Shown: positions 34,374-46,316, counted from the stretch's first letter. The stretch: 64,000 nucleotides of DNA from Leucogyrophana mollusca (GCA_021014945.1 MU266377.1:62001-126000); one strand, 5' to 3'. Numbers and translations are program-made. The notes: generated by a model not told the origin, from the sequence alone.

Positions 34374-37300
34374 ATGGCTGGTAGATATGAGCCCCTCAAG
34401 TCGGACTCCTTGGGCAACAATGCCCAGAATCTGAAACCTCGTGGAACGGTGGCGCGTCGTCTCGGCATTGGCTTTGCCATCGTTCTCACTCTAGCTACAT
34501 TGTCGGTCATCCGTATTCATCCCTCGTCCTTATCGGCGGATCTGGGCCTGAAAAGCTCGTCAAACGTAGACAGTAGCTCTGACAATAGTGCTGTTAAAAC
34601 ATGCGCTCCTGCTTCTGCTCCTATTGCTCACCCACCAGCACCAATCAACCCTTGGGCATCACTCTCCTTGGACGAAACGGTGCAGGTTCAGAAATGGCTC
34701 GAGCATCCCAAGAGAAACTTAAACCTGACTCGTGGCGATATTGCTCAACCTTCTGACAATCACATATATATGATTGAAGCTTACTATCCTTCCAAGGCGG
34801 ACGTGTTTGGCTATTTCTCTTCGTTGGATCCTGCTGCTATTCCCTCCAGAAATGCTCGAATCACCATTCATCATGGTTCTGCAGATAAGCCAATGGTCAA
34901 GGACTATCTTGTCGGACCGCTCCCCATCAGCTCGACTACAAGGATGAAGCCACTGACAGATATATACCATACCGAAGATATCCCCTTCAACGCTCGTGGG
35001 TTTGATGCTCGTGACTGGACCGTTCCACAGTTCTTCAGTAAGATGGCAGCGCCTTTGGCTGAAGCCTTCAAAGTGTGTTACATTGATTTATCTTTGTTGT
35101 GTGATATCACTCAAACTCGATACAGGACTTATTGGGTGGTATCGTGGCTGGTCTTCCCAATGATACTCTCATAACAGGAGGGAGTGGCCCATTCAGTTTT
35201 GATGGCTCCTTCAGGCGTCTTTGGATCGGGTGGCGACGCAATACCCCCGGTTTCTTCTTGCATCCGCTTAATCTGTACCAGTACATTGATGTCAGTGGCA
35301 CTGACCCCTCAAAGTGGGAACAGCTTAAGGTTGGTTTATCTACCTTCAGGACGACAGGGGAACTTGCTCATGCGCTCCCGTGATTCAAGGTGGTATACAA
35401 CCATCAAGTGTTCGACACTTCGGAATCCTTCATGGAAGCCTTTCATAACGGATCACTACAGCGTATCGCTCCTGTGACCGAGAAAGACGCCGACTTATCA
35501 TGGAGCACGAGAAAACGGATTGGAGCCCAACGTGATCTCGACCATCTCCCGGGACCTCGCTCCATTTCCTCTTCAGGATTGCGGTTCAGGGTGGATCGTG
35601 ACTTACAATATGTGAGCTGGATGGGCTGGGGTTTGTACCTTGGCTTCAACAGAGACATGGGACTCAGCCTGTGGGACATCCGCTTCCGCGATGAACGCAT
35701 CGTATACGAGGTCCGAGGTTCCTACGTGCTTTAGCCGGTATGGTGTTGACAGTTCAGTAGCTGGCTCCTCAAGAAGCTATCGCACAGTATAGTAAGGCTT
35801 TCGTCTTGAGTTGTCGGTATACCAGATATGGGTTTGACGCCTGCACACAGCCGGCAACGATCCTTTCCAGTCGACGACTGCCTGGCTAGACCGATACTTT
35901 GGTATGGGACTGTCTGTTCGCGACATGATTCCGGGCTATGATTGCCCTCACGAAGCGGTCTACCTTCCTGCGACAACCTTCGCAACAAAAGGAATATTTA
36001 CAAGGGAACGAGGGATTTGTGTCTTCGAGCATGATAGTGGGCGTCCACTCACCAGACATTTGGGCTATGGTGAAAATGAATTTGGTGCCGTCAAGGGCTA
36101 CGAGCTTGTCATTAGGAGCATCTCTACCGTTGGAAAGTGAGTCCCATTCATCCAGTGCGGGGTAGAATCTCTCGAACCTGACGCTTCTCTCAGCTACGAT
36201 TACTGTAAGACTGGCTGCTAGCCTCTGAACCGCGTACTGACCTGGCATTACGTTGGCCGTGTTTACTTCTAGTGGTGAGCGTTTGGCAAGTTCCGCGCCT
36301 CCATGGTTGTCACTGACCTGGATGAAAGTTCGACTATATATTCCACTTGGACGGTACCATTGAAGTCCGCTTGTCCGCGTCAGGCTACCTGCAAGCAGGA
36401 TTCTATGATGCCGAACAAGGTCATTATGGAAACAGAATCTGGGAAACCACCAGTTCGTGACATTTCTCTACTCATGTTATAACGCACCTTACTTTTGAAC
36501 CCTCGCAGTCGGAAGTTTACATGACCATGTGATCAATTTCAAGGTTTGACAAAACCGCGGTGCAATGTAATCTCCTTACTTACCATTTTCTTAGGTCGAC
36601 CTTGATGTTGCTGGGACCTCCAATTCACTCCTGAAAATAACGACCAGTCAAGAGATAATCACACAGCCCTGGTACGAGGATGACTGGGGTGACGAAGTGA
36701 TTCAACAGAAGATAACTCGGGAGTACATTGATAACGAAGACGATGCCCTTCTGAGATTCCCCACCAATTTCCAAGGCAGTTTTGCCGTTGTGAATCAAAA
36801 CGAGACCAATAAGTGGGGCGTTCCTCGTGGTTATGCCATTCATCCCGGATACTCCCCAGTTCACAACGTTCGTCCTCACCCCTTCGCACATGTCTGTTCA
36901 CTAAAACATTTGTCCAGACAATTGTGGGGTCCAAGCGACTGCTAAATAATGCTAACTGGGCCCGATACAACCTTGCAGTTTCTAGACGAAAGGAAACAGA
37001 GCCATCCTCCAGCAGTATGTGGAACTTCAACCTCCCAGGAGCACCGCCCGTCGATTTCCACAAGTTCTTCGATGGCGAAAGCATCGCCCAGGAGGATCTC
37101 GTAGCCTGGGTCAACGTTGGGATGCATCACCTCGTAAGTGTTTGTAGCTATGCGGTTCGAACTGCTCTCTGACACCTGTTTAGCCCCAAGCTGAAGACGC
37201 ACCAAACACTCGAACCAACACTGCCGCTTCGAGGTCGGTTTTCGCGATCTGGATGTTCGAAATTAAGAACCGCTTACATTGCCCTGCAGCTTTTTCTTGA

Positions 37301-37563
37301 CGCCTGTCAACTATTTCGACTATGATGTCTCCATTGAGTCCACCAACGCCATTCTACTGCAATCTCCTGAAAAACCAGGCGACCCTTTCAGCCATGATGA
37401 TTACGGAGTTAGGCCTGCTCATTGCATTCCGGAGCCAGTCGCTCCGTTTGAATACTTCCCGGTGCAGATATTTGATCTGGATGGGAAGCGGGCACCCCCC
37501 GCCACTGTTGAAGAGATGAGGAGAGCTGCCGAACTCTATCATCGCATCAAGATGGAACTTTAG
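34374..37563 (+). CDS. membrane-anchored copper amine oxidase, 841 aa, 13 exons
   Basis: Oxidises primary amines to aldehydes with release of ammonia and peroxide, using copper and a tyrosine-derived topaquinone. Exons 34374-35072, 35126-35329, 35390-35710, 35761-35791, 35851-36136, 36194-36204, 36273-36274, 36329-36452, 36509-36543, 36595-36867, 36918-37133, 37184-37233 and 37290-37563 sum to 2526 nt in frame. A hydrophobic helix near residues 30-47 (LGIGFAIVLTLATLSVI) predicts a type II membrane anchor. The catalytic base is Asp432 in WLDRYFGMG, the cofactor tyrosine is Tyr515 in STVGNYDY, and copper ligands are His564/His566 in LHDHVINF plus one of His732/His733 in GMHHLPQ. Spacings fit known family members. 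The cofactor sits in an 11-nt exon followed by an apparent 2-nt exon. An upstream in-frame ATG (34263) would add 37 residues. Confidence 0.92.
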
Positions 37564-37730
37564 AATAACTGAAAGTACGAGCAAGTCATCTTCCTAGGTT
37601 ACAAGCCAATCAATATGTACCACATGCTGCATCTCCGTCATTGCCTGTTGTTGTATTAGGAACTTGAGTAGAAATCCATTTCATCGCAACCTTTCCGTCC
37701 ATTGGCGTTAGAAGAAAAAACACAACAGTA

Positions 37731-39983
37731 TTACGCGTGTTCGATATGCGACGAAGTTGCCTTCAAAGCCTCTTTGTTATCGAGGTTGCCGGAGCCAGGA
37801 ACGGCGTCGTTCTGTATCTCGCGCTCAACACGTTTAACCTGCTCCTTGCGCTCGCCACCCTCGTACACTTTTGGGGCCTCGGTCAGCACGGATAACATCC
37901 AAAGGAGAGGAGAGAAGCAACATACAGAATGTCAGCTCCTCCAGGGTGCGTTTGGACGTCTCAGGAAACATGAAGTAAACGAAAATGACCTCGAACGCAA
38001 GCCAAATGCAATAGCTTGAAGAATATCAGCGACAGCGATTGAAAGATGAGCGGGTTACGGACCTAATGTAGTATTTCCAGCCTGAATACAGGTTGGCATC
38101 AGTCCGCGGGAGTGTGGCTGGCGAAGGACACAGAACGTACCGGCGTTGTTGATCCCAATGGGATTGACGAACTGGTTAAAGAATCCAGCTGCACGACCCC
38201 ACCATTGGAAAATTGTAATTCCCCTGGCGCGTACATGGAATGGGAACAACTCCACCAGGAATGCTAAAGAAGGTGAGATGTGGGCGGTAATGCCCAAAAT
38301 ATAAGGACACACTGTAAGTTAAAGCATTGTAAGCCAAATTATAGGCTGGGCTGTATAGAAAAATGAAGCTGCAGGGCCGGTAAGAACTTCCGGTGCACAC
38401 ACAGTGGGGGTAAACGCACGCGAGTACTGCACGAGAAGATGCTTTGCTTCCGGTCCGCGCATATTCAGCGCTGGAAATCGTCCATGCAGTGAATATCACG
38501 AGGAGAGAAATCGTGCAGGCCTGACTTTGATAATCAATGTCGCCCAGCACAGACACGGGCAAAATGCCCCACCATGTACATAACACGACGCGGGAATCTG
38601 GAAGCGGTCAAAGCGAGGAACGTGGCGTTAACAAAGCTCCAGCAGGTCATGGCCAGGTTGATTAGGTTCTTCGTTCGGTTATCGTGGATTCCGATGTTGT
38701 CCAAAATCGGTGCCAAGAAGTGACTACATAAAGGCAACCACGCAGTATCAGCAAGGTGTCATTCTGAGCCCTCAAGACGCACGATGTCAAACCATTTCCG
38801 CTCCACTGGGTGAAAAGACCAAGAAAGGAGCAGATGATAACACGCTTCCGCATCCCTGGGGTAGATAAGACTTCTCTCCAACTCATCTTCGCATTCCTCA
38901 TCTCGACTTCCAAAGTCTTCTCGATCTGAGCAAACTCAGCTCTCACGAACTCTGAGCCGACATCCCCTTCTGCGTGATACTTGACGAGGATAGCATATGC
39001 CTCATCCCCCCTGCCTTTCGAAATGAGCCAACGCGGAGACTCGGGGAGAAACCAGATGAAGCTTATTTGGAGCAGGCTCGGGACGATCTGTAAGGTGGAT
39101 GGAATACGCCAAGCCCAGTTATTGGGTATCGCGAAGGTACCCAAGGTCACTCCAGCAGCTACGATGGACCCTGCGCGACTTTAATTACCGCCACCATAAA
39201 TGTAGTAGCAGCAACATTGCTCACCGATGAAATAGCAAGAATTGAAGAGTGAGCCAAGAATTGCTCGCTCCTTGGGGTGAGAAAGCTCTGCAGACAGTAA
39301 CGGTGAGTTCCAGGCCTCTAACTTCATAGGTAGACCAGACCTCCGATCAACGATGATGCTGCGACAATGGCAAATACGATTCCGAGGCCCAATATGAACC
39401 GAGCGATGATGAACATCGCAACTAAGACGGACGAGTGAGATATGAGCCGCAAATATCCAGAGACTTGGTACACACGATTTTGAGCAGCGGCTTGCAAAAC
39501 GGCTCCGATGATCATGAGTACACTGCCGAAGACGATAGCGCGTCGACGGCCCATCGTATCCGTGACATAAGGGACCAGAGGGACAGCAACGATGGCACCA
39601 AGGGAGTACATGGCCGACATGACACCCAGCAGAGCAGAACGAGGGTGATTATAGACTATTTGAAGAACTCGTAGATGATGTAGGGTTTGAAACGTAGCGA
39701 CTCACAATCAACCCATGACTCGACTGCCTGCAGGCCGTTTAACATGGAAGCATCGAACCTTCGCAAGCGCACGCAAATCAGTACCATCCCATAAGATATA
39801 CCACTTCCCGCACCCGCTGGTCATTTCAACTCCAAGACATGTTGGGAACATGATGAGGTAGAGCACCCGCAGATTAGGCTTCTGGTACCAGGGAGTCTTG
39901 TCTTGCTGGGCGAGACGTGACACTATAGAATCATACAGTTGCTCCGAGGGTATATCGCCGTCCTTGCCTTCTGGTGGACTCAT
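37731..39983 (-). CDS. MFS sugar transporter (lactose/hexose permease type)
   Basis: Twelve-helix sugar porter, read on the minus strand from MSPPEGKDGDIPSEQ to a stop at 37731-37733. Motifs in order are TSGFDASMLNGLQAVESWVD in helix 1, DTMGRRRAIVFGSVLMIIGA, FIIARFILGLGIVFAIVAAS, ELSHPKERAILGSLFNSCYF, and the sugar-transporter signature LPESPRWLISKGRGDEA. Later come VELFPFHVRARGITIFQWWG and PETSKRTLEELTFLYEG before a hydrophilic tail. These are hallmarks of the fungal sugar porter family; sequence near helix 1 resembles Lac12-type permeases, but the substrate is not determined. The last intron uses an AAAG acceptor, which restores the family spelling LEELTFLYEG. Several introns in the middle were placed only approximately. 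Confidence 0.88.
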
Positions 39984-40693
39984 CGCGAAGGGATGGGGTC
40001 GTCGACTTTCAAGAGGTAGAAGGTGCGGAGAACGCAGCCGAACGGATACTCGTGCTAGCTGTTTCTACTTAAAGAGCCTTCAATGATTTTCCGTCAAATC
40101 TCCGTACTCTTGGCTTTGTTGTTCATTGAAGCAGGTCCGCAACGTGAGTCTAAACGACATGACTAGAGCTGTCGAAGATATCCTCGTGAAACACCAGGGC
40201 TCTGGCGTGCCCATGCTTTCGATGAGCCGCTGTGTAGTCGAGCTTAGGAGATTCTGTGTGGCCTCAAATTCGAACGCATGAGGTTTAACGTGCTGCAAGA
40301 TTGTCGTCGGGTGATGATTGACGCATCCCGTCCCGGGTGAAATCCGGGAAGATGCTCGTAACGGTCACCCGACGAGGATCTTGGCAACCACCCCATGACC
40401 TTTGATTCACCTCCAGCAGCAGGAACACAGCGCTATAAATTCGTCGCGGACTTCACGCATTTGACCGACAAAAGGAAGCTAGGCACCAAGAGGTGAAGCT
40501 AGGAGATCCCAAAGTCACAGAAGCAGCAGGGGGTACAATCGAGACAACCGACCATGGTTGGTATTTGCGGCATATTCGCGGACATTCAGGTTATGACTCC
40601 GATGGCTTTGATAGTACGGCCCGCTCACGATAACTTTTGGTAGACCGAGTGCTCTTTCCACAGTGCCGCTTGTCGCTCACTCAGTCTTTCATT
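39984..40693. other. divergent intergenic region, no gene seen
   Basis: A 710-bp gap between divergent starts of the sugar transporter and NEDD8. It contains promoters. A short frame at 40554 (MVGICGIFADIQ) recalls a glutamine amidotransferase start but has no continuation. Confidence 0.45.
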
Positions 40694-41161
40694 ATGCTCA
40701 TTAAAGTCAAGGTAGCGCTCCCAGTCTTGAATAAACCTAGCTTTCTGTCTGACTCTGTCGAACGTTCTTATGCAGACACTCACCGGCAAAGAGGTATGGA
40801 CTCGAAGCCTCTTTCCGCAATCCAACACACGACTTATCGGCTGTCACTTCCTAGATCGAGCTAGACATTGATCTCGATGACAAGGTTTTTGTCTTATATC
40901 TATGCTGTGTGGCTTGCTGACGCGTAAAACGTCTCCAGATCACTCGTATCAAAGAGAAGGTAGAGGAGCAGTCGGGTGTGCCACCACAACAACAAAGGCT
41001 AATTTTCGGAGGAAGGCAGATGTAAGCTGGAATCACTTTCTGTTGCTCCATGTGACCGACTGAGTACGTATCTTAGGCCGGATGACAAGACCGCAAAGGA
41101 ATTCAACATCACTGCCGGATCAGTGCTCCATCTTGTCCTGGCTCTTCGTGGAGGCCAGTGA
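40694..41161 (+). CDS. RUB1: NEDD8/Rub1 ubiquitin-like modifier, 77 aa
   Basis: Ubiquitin-like protein attached to cullins to activate SCF-type ubiquitin ligases. Five exons (40694-40711, 40776-40793, 40855-40884, 40939-41021, 41077-41161) total 234 nt in frame. The protein begins MLIKVKTLTGKEIELDI, continues [20 protein letters not shown] and LIFGGRQM, and ends LVLALRGGQ. The LRGG terminus (73-76) is followed by one residue, Gln77, which a processing protease must remove before conjugation. NEDD8 rather than ubiquitin is indicated by [14 protein letters not shown] and VLALRGG. The first three coding exons are 18, 18 and 30 nt, so the first half of the domain is heavily split. Confidence 0.95.
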
Positions 41162-41383
41162 GCACTTGCGATGTCGGCCTTTTGCGCCGGTGTACGGCAT
41201 CACAGAGTCATGTTTATAGGAGAAGCGCCAAGCATGCAAAGGTGTATTTGTCTCGTACGTTGTTAGATATGACTTAATCTTTAGTCGCTTTTACATTCTT
41301 GTTTCATCTTCTGCGCTGAGATGGACGACACGCCATAGGTCAGACCTCTTATTGCGTGAGCTAATACTGGCACTTACAGATAA

Positions 41384-42322
41384 CTACTCCGATGGTGGCT
41401 GATCTGGTTCCCCAACAATGTCCGCCCCAGGTAACAACCACCTATAGGTGATGCTCAATCTTGTACCTCTTCTTATGGTGTCGTGGTCGCCGTCCTTCGT
41501 TTCGCTCTTGACCACGTCCTTCAACGTGCCTTCTATTCCATGTGTCCACTGGTATCGTGCTTCCCCGGACAACACTAAGATGCTTCTCTCAGGCAGATAC
41601 AAGTCCCACCGGGCGCTGTCCCCATGCTCCGATCCCGACCCACTCTTCCCTTCCGACCTGACTTTCTCAAAGCTCATCACACACCCACTGCCAAAGCTGA
41701 TCCCTAGGATTCCATCATCGAACCTCTTGAGCAAATCTACGTGGGGTGAAATGCCCTCTCCAGGGTTGTAGAGATTCAGGATCGCCTGTCTGGCTCGTGA
41801 AGGTGCGCTTTTTCCCGGGAAAAGCAACGCGTGTATCTGTTGGGGAAGTGCAGGCTGTAGCAGGTCTCGCAACTTGTGCAGGAGCGAGACCAAAAATGGA
41901 GGTAGCCCAGCTCCTAGAGTCGCATCTCCTTCCACCTCAGAAGTACTGCGCCCAAATAGCATGACCTGATTTATGCCATGTCTGCCATCGAAATACATTT
42001 CCATGCACTTCTGTGTCACCTCGTTTGCAAGCTCGGCAGAGATGCGAATATCAGGTACAAAGAGTCCAGGGATGGGTGGGGCCGCACGGCCAGCAACTCT
42101 AGTGAAGACATGTAGTTGTCGATGAGGAGATTCGTCGAATAGCGAATCTACTGAATCTGTATCTGAATCCCCAATGGCAACGGGTGAAGAAGGTGACCAG
42201 GCCTCCGGCTTGTAGATTGAGAGCATCTCGGCCGAATCTGCTGTTTGATCGAGCGCCATGCTCTCCTCGCATAGCTGCGATCCCTCCCGCTCTGATTGCC
42301 TCGTATAATTCACCGCGATCAT
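41384..42322 (-). CDS. AlkB-like 2-oxoglutarate/Fe(II) dioxygenase
   Basis: Single-exon protein of 312 aa. AlkB homologues oxidatively demethylate nucleic acids or, in some branches, proteins. The catalytic features are visible: iron ligands H194-x-D196 in GISPHVDLL and H261 in QWTHGIEG, and 2-oxoglutarate-binding arginines in RRGTRLSITYRW (R288 and R294). The preceding LYNPGEG is the usual strand and turn. The first 70 residues are Ser/Asp-rich and probably disordered. Other in-frame methionines (residues 1, 22 and 33) could be the true start. The substrate cannot be named; the layout resembles ALKBH8/ALKBH7-like small dioxygenases without extra domains. The gene is convergent with the NEDD8 gene, ending 222 bp from it. 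Confidence 0.87.
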   Translation of the reverse strand: MIAVNYTRQSEREGSQLCEESMALDQTADSAEMLSIYKPEAWSPSSPVAIGDSDTDSVDSLFDESPHRQLHVFTRVAGRAAPPIPGLFVPDIRISAELANEVTQKCMEMYFDGRHGINQVMLFGRSTSEVEGDATLGAGLPPFLVSLLHKLRDLLQPALPQQIHALLFPGKSAPSRARQAILNLYNPGEGISPHVDLLKRFDDGILGISFGSGCVMSFEKVRSEGKSGSGSEHGDSARWDLYLPERSILVLSGEARYQWTHGIEGTLKDVVKSETKDGDHDTIRRGTRLSITYRWLLPGADIVGEPDQPPSE

Positions 42323-43060
42323 GCTGGGATACCTGTCTGTCTCAGGCTTGTGCGCGATGGGACATGGAGAAACTTAAGCCGCATGGTGGGCGTCTAAGCC
42401 ACGCTTTGTTGCGCTCTAAAAACGGTGAGTCGGGCGCCAACGTGCATGCAGGTACTGAAGCTTTTCTTTGTAAAAGTATGTACACGTCCAGAGAAAAGCG
42501 AGAAGACCCCTGTGACTTGGAATGCCATATTTGTACTACGGGATTGTTAACGGCCTACCTTTGTTTTCTGGCTTTACGACTTGGCATTTCCCTTCTTGAA
42601 TCTTACGGCGCACTCCGCCTTGCTGGTAGAACCCCTGACTTAATGAGTTCGATCGACCACCACAGAAATATCGCGCAAATCCGTTGGACGCCCTTGTATA
42701 TATACAGGATAGGTATTTGCGTACGTGTGAATCAATATGCGTCCGGACGAATTGTCAAGGGTGCTTCACTGTAGGCGTTAAAATTAAAGGCAAGGGATTT
42801 GATTATTGAGGATTCGGTGTACAATATACGTACCAAGCACGAGATTATCAATACAAAAAAAAGTGGAACCGATGCAAGGTACTAATTGGATTAAATACGT
42901 GGATGCGATGCGATGTCACGAAAATGCAAAGACGATACGACAGCAAGAAAACAAATAACACCAGAGATACATAGAGAGTAATCTCGCTAATAACGATACA
43001 ACGAACGACGGAGAAAGGAGAGAATAAGGAGCGTGATTGCATCCAAGCGTAAAACTTCAC
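42323..43060. other. intergenic gap, nothing recognised
   Basis: A 738-bp stretch between two minus-strand genes, AT-rich near 42780-43000. No conserved frame; I looked for a pheromone precursor ending in a CaaX box and found none. Confidence 0.45.
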
Positions 43061-44757
43061 CTAAGCCAAATGGGAAAGTAGTCCTTGGAAGACGGTAAAG
43101 GAGCCAATAGAACGGTGATGAGGGATCGGAGGTAACTGTAGTGCAGGTTCTGGTAATGCCGGTAGTGAACATGATATTCGCACATGATCCTCGTAAGTGT
43201 GGTAAGACGGCAAAGTCATTCGCCAGGAAGAGGACCCAGAGCTGTACTCGGGTAAAGTAGCAGGGCTACTGTCGCTGTCGCACGGGGCAGTGGGGAGAAC
43301 ATCAAAGGATAGTCGGGGTAAGGAGGGGAGCGTCGGCCAGTGTTTTAACTTAGGGTCCATTTCAGGTGATAATAAAGTAGGTTTGCGGTCGTGGGGTCTG
43401 ATAAAGAGCGGAAGCGCAGGTTTCTCGACATATGCAAAACGCTCGTTAGCGCGTCGATCAGTCCTGAGAAAAACCATTAGCCAGGTGATTCTGGTCCGTC
43501 TTTGACAAAGGTTGATCGCCTACCGATTACCACGCCAACTTTTCGCGAACCCCAGACTTCGAGCGACAGAATAGGCCGCGCGTCGGTAGTTCATCCTAGC
43601 CTCTTCCGCAAGACCGAAGAAAGCGAAGAACGTGAACGCACAGAGAACGTAGAGCCATCGGGTCATCTCTAGTCCCACAATGGCAAAAGGATCGACCCTC
43701 CAGATGACGGTAGGAATTTGTCCCACACGAGAGAAGTCATAGTGAGTGTCAGCCCAACCAAGCCATGGCTGAACTTGGTTTCCCGCGGAGTTGAGGATGA
43801 TCGCGTAGAGACCTAGAGGAACCGTGCACAGAATCTCAATGCCGGAAAGCATCATCAAGCGCCAATATCGACTGGTGCTAATTTGACTGTTCGTTCGTAA
43901 GATTTCCTGCAGCCGCGTCTTACGCTTGAATGCAACACGGAAAGTTAGAACTGGGATGGGTCGGTCAATGAGGAAAACTTGGAGACTGCCAATGCCGGGA
44001 CACTAACCAGCATAAACTGAGGACACCAGACCGATGACGACAGGCCACATCAGGACGAGTGGGTAAGAAAGTGTGGTGTTGTAAGTGGCGGGATAGCAGC
44101 CGATTTGCTCATATATATCGAAGCGGTGACCTTGGACGATATACTCTGTCATAATAATGGGCCGAGGAACGCAGAGGCAGATAAATGGAAGTGATTACCT
44201 AGCGCCATGACTATGATGGGGAAGACGACCCCGATAGAAAGGTCCACAGCAATATCAAGTCTCCTCTATCCAACACATCAGTATCTTTTTTTTAGTCTGT
44301 ATAAGTGATCTGCTCACTTCGCGTTTGGTGCGCTCAACCGATTGCATTAATGCGATTCTGTACAGACGACGGATGATGCATAACGACGATGCTGGAATAG
44401 CAACACTGGTGCCAATTATATAACGAGCCGCTGCGATCGGTGTCAGTGAAAGGAGGGAAACCAAGACGGGGAATACGAACATATGTCACACCACACAGGC
44501 GCCCTATTGACCACGTTATCATTCCACACGATGGAGTTTATACACTGGAAGAGACATCCCAGGCTTGTCCACGCCATGTACATGCATGTCCCGGTATTCC
44601 AGGCTAACGGAGGGAAATAAATCAGTGGCTTGAGTGAGTACGTCGTACGAAATTGTGCAGCCAAGTACGAACATTGAAGGTGCCATGGTAGTGGGATGCT
44701 GACCAATAAAAATCCGACGAAGGCGAAAGCAGAAAAGGTGGGATTTGATGGAACCAT
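43061..44757 (-). CDS. STE3: STE3-type pheromone receptor (GPCR)
   Basis: Seven-helix receptor for farnesylated mating pheromone, coupled to a G protein and MAP kinase cascade. The spliced protein begins MVPSNPTFSAFAFVGFLLVS and has the family motifs PLPWHLQSWNTGTC, INSIVWNDNV, APVWCDIS and SVAIPASSLCIIRRLYRIA. It continues with QGHRFDIYEQIGCYPATYN, SGIEILCTVPLGLYAIILN, PWLGWADTHYDFSRVGQIP and FFAFFGLAEEARMNYR. A Pro/Ser-rich cytoplasmic tail follows, joined through donor GTAGGC near 43524. Ordinary short introns explain every frame change. It may be a B mating-type receptor or one of the receptor-like paralogues common in Agaricomycetes. No homeodomain gene or pheromone gene is seen in this window. 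Confidence 0.9.
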
Positions 44758-45311
44758 CTCTGTAATTCCGCCTGCAGAGGTTGAGAGAGGAAAAGAATCT
44801 GCGAGGCCATGTTCTGCAAGGAGCAGCCTTTAATCGACGGGACGTGATTGCGTACCTTACGTCCCGGTCGCTTGACATGAGAAGATCCTGGCTTGAGCAT
44901 GGTGACGGGTGCAGCACTAGACAGAATACGGGTACATTTCGTTGTTAAACGCCCTGGCATCCGTACGGTATCCAAGTAGACGTTGTACTAGGCAAAAAAA
45001 CAAGGTGTCCAACCTGTTGTCAAATGCCACCGTACCCAAACAGGTCACAGGTACAAGGTCTACCGCCAAAGGCTGCCGTAATTTTGCGACCCTCACTGCG
45101 GTTACACCGACAACTGCAAACCAGTCTTGCTGTTTGGTGCGGAGTAAGATCCTAGCAAATACAGAGCTGTGGGCTTGCTGGAGATTGCTCAAGAGTTGCG
45201 TCCGCATGGAAAACAGACCTCCAAGGCCACGGTCAATAATGACATAGGCAGCATATAAGTGAATTATTAGGCCCTGTCCGAATCAGCATCAAATCGGTCG
45301 GCTAAGTCAGG
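44758..45311. other. divergent intergenic region, no gene seen
   Basis: A 554-bp gap between divergent starts of the receptor and a thioesterase gene. Both strands have short frames without recognisable domains or a CaaX terminus. Confidence 0.45.
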
Positions 45312-46316
45312 ATGCAAGCTTCGAACATGCCGTCGCCGATTATTGATAGGCTGCTTCTCCCTGCGGAAATACGGTCCCGCGACGTCTCGGCACCCTTTTC
45401 ACTCCCCGTGTCACAGTTTGAAACTCCGCGGCGTTGGGTGTACACGAAACGCCTTGACACGGCCAGACGTCTCCCGACGTTCAGCCACGTAGCATTCCAA
45501 TCCCTTCTTGTCTCAATGGAGTCGGCGCGGGACATCGTAGATGTCTCTACGATAGGCGGAAATGCTTCACAGGAGCTGAAGGAATCAGTATTCAGCTTCT
45601 TGCAGAGAGAGAGGGAAGTTGCCTCCCAGCTCCCTCCTTTCAAAGGCTTCGAACCAGAGATAGCTTCGAGAGTGGTCTGGCGAGAAATATCGATACTCCG
45701 CAATGCGGAGGAGCCCGAAAGGCTGGAAGGCAGAGTTGTCTTCGAGATAAAAGTCGAAGAAGGTACGCTATACGAGGACACTCCACCTCGCAACCTTACG
45801 GGAGGTGTTGAACAGATATGGTGAACGGTCGTGGGACATTGCACGGCGCATGTTCAGGTCTGCTCATAGACAAGTATACGGAGCTGTCTTGTCTGGAAAC
45901 TTGTTCGTGCTGATTCTGAATTATGCAGCTGTTCCACCATGCCTATCCTTGTCTTAGGACTAGCTGCTAATGGACAAGGTGAAACTGGTGTTTCACAATC
46001 TCTCACCGTCTTGTACCACTCTCCAGCTATGCTGTATGTCTCGATCTTATCTTCTCTCGATTATCGTGACGTAGCCATTCGCAGGGGTGACAAGCTGCGT
46101 ATCGTGTGTACAACTTTAACACTGGGGAACCGCGCGCTGTCTTCTCGATGTGAGGTAAGAAATCACCTGCCCACTTTTGCAGTCCATATGCACTCTTAGC
46201 TGTTTGAATCGAAGATCTGGGACGAGACACGCCATCGGCTCGTGGCTTCTGGGGTACATACGAAAATGGTTGCCTCGTCACCGAAGGACAACTTGAGGCT
46301 CGTCTCCAAGCTATGA
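45312..46316 (+). CDS. hotdog-fold thioesterase (ACOT13/PaaI-like), paralogue 1
   Basis: Five exons (45312-45762, 45816-45873, 45929-46033, 46085-46154, 46200-46316) join in frame to 266 aa. The C-terminal half is a single hotdog domain. It starts DMVNGRGTLHGACSGLLIDN, where HGA and the Asp of LID are at the catalytic helix position, and continues SQSLTVLYHSPAMLGDKLRI and VCTTLTLGNRALSSRCELF. Such proteins hydrolyse acyl-CoA thioesters. The N-terminal ~100 residues (MQASNMPSPIIDRLLLPAEI) are longer than in the second copy at 55747 and show no recognised domain. The four internal intron positions correspond to introns of that copy, so the two are duplicates. Substrate unknown. Confidence 0.78.

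Noticed and set aside
40554..40600. MVGICGIFADIQ start resembling a glutamine amidotransferase
   Set aside because: No downstream domain follows before the NEDD8 gene, and 12 residues are too few.
42184..42774. 196-codon plus-strand frame opposite the AlkB gene
   Set aside because: It is antisense to a well-supported catalytic-domain gene and has no domain of its own.
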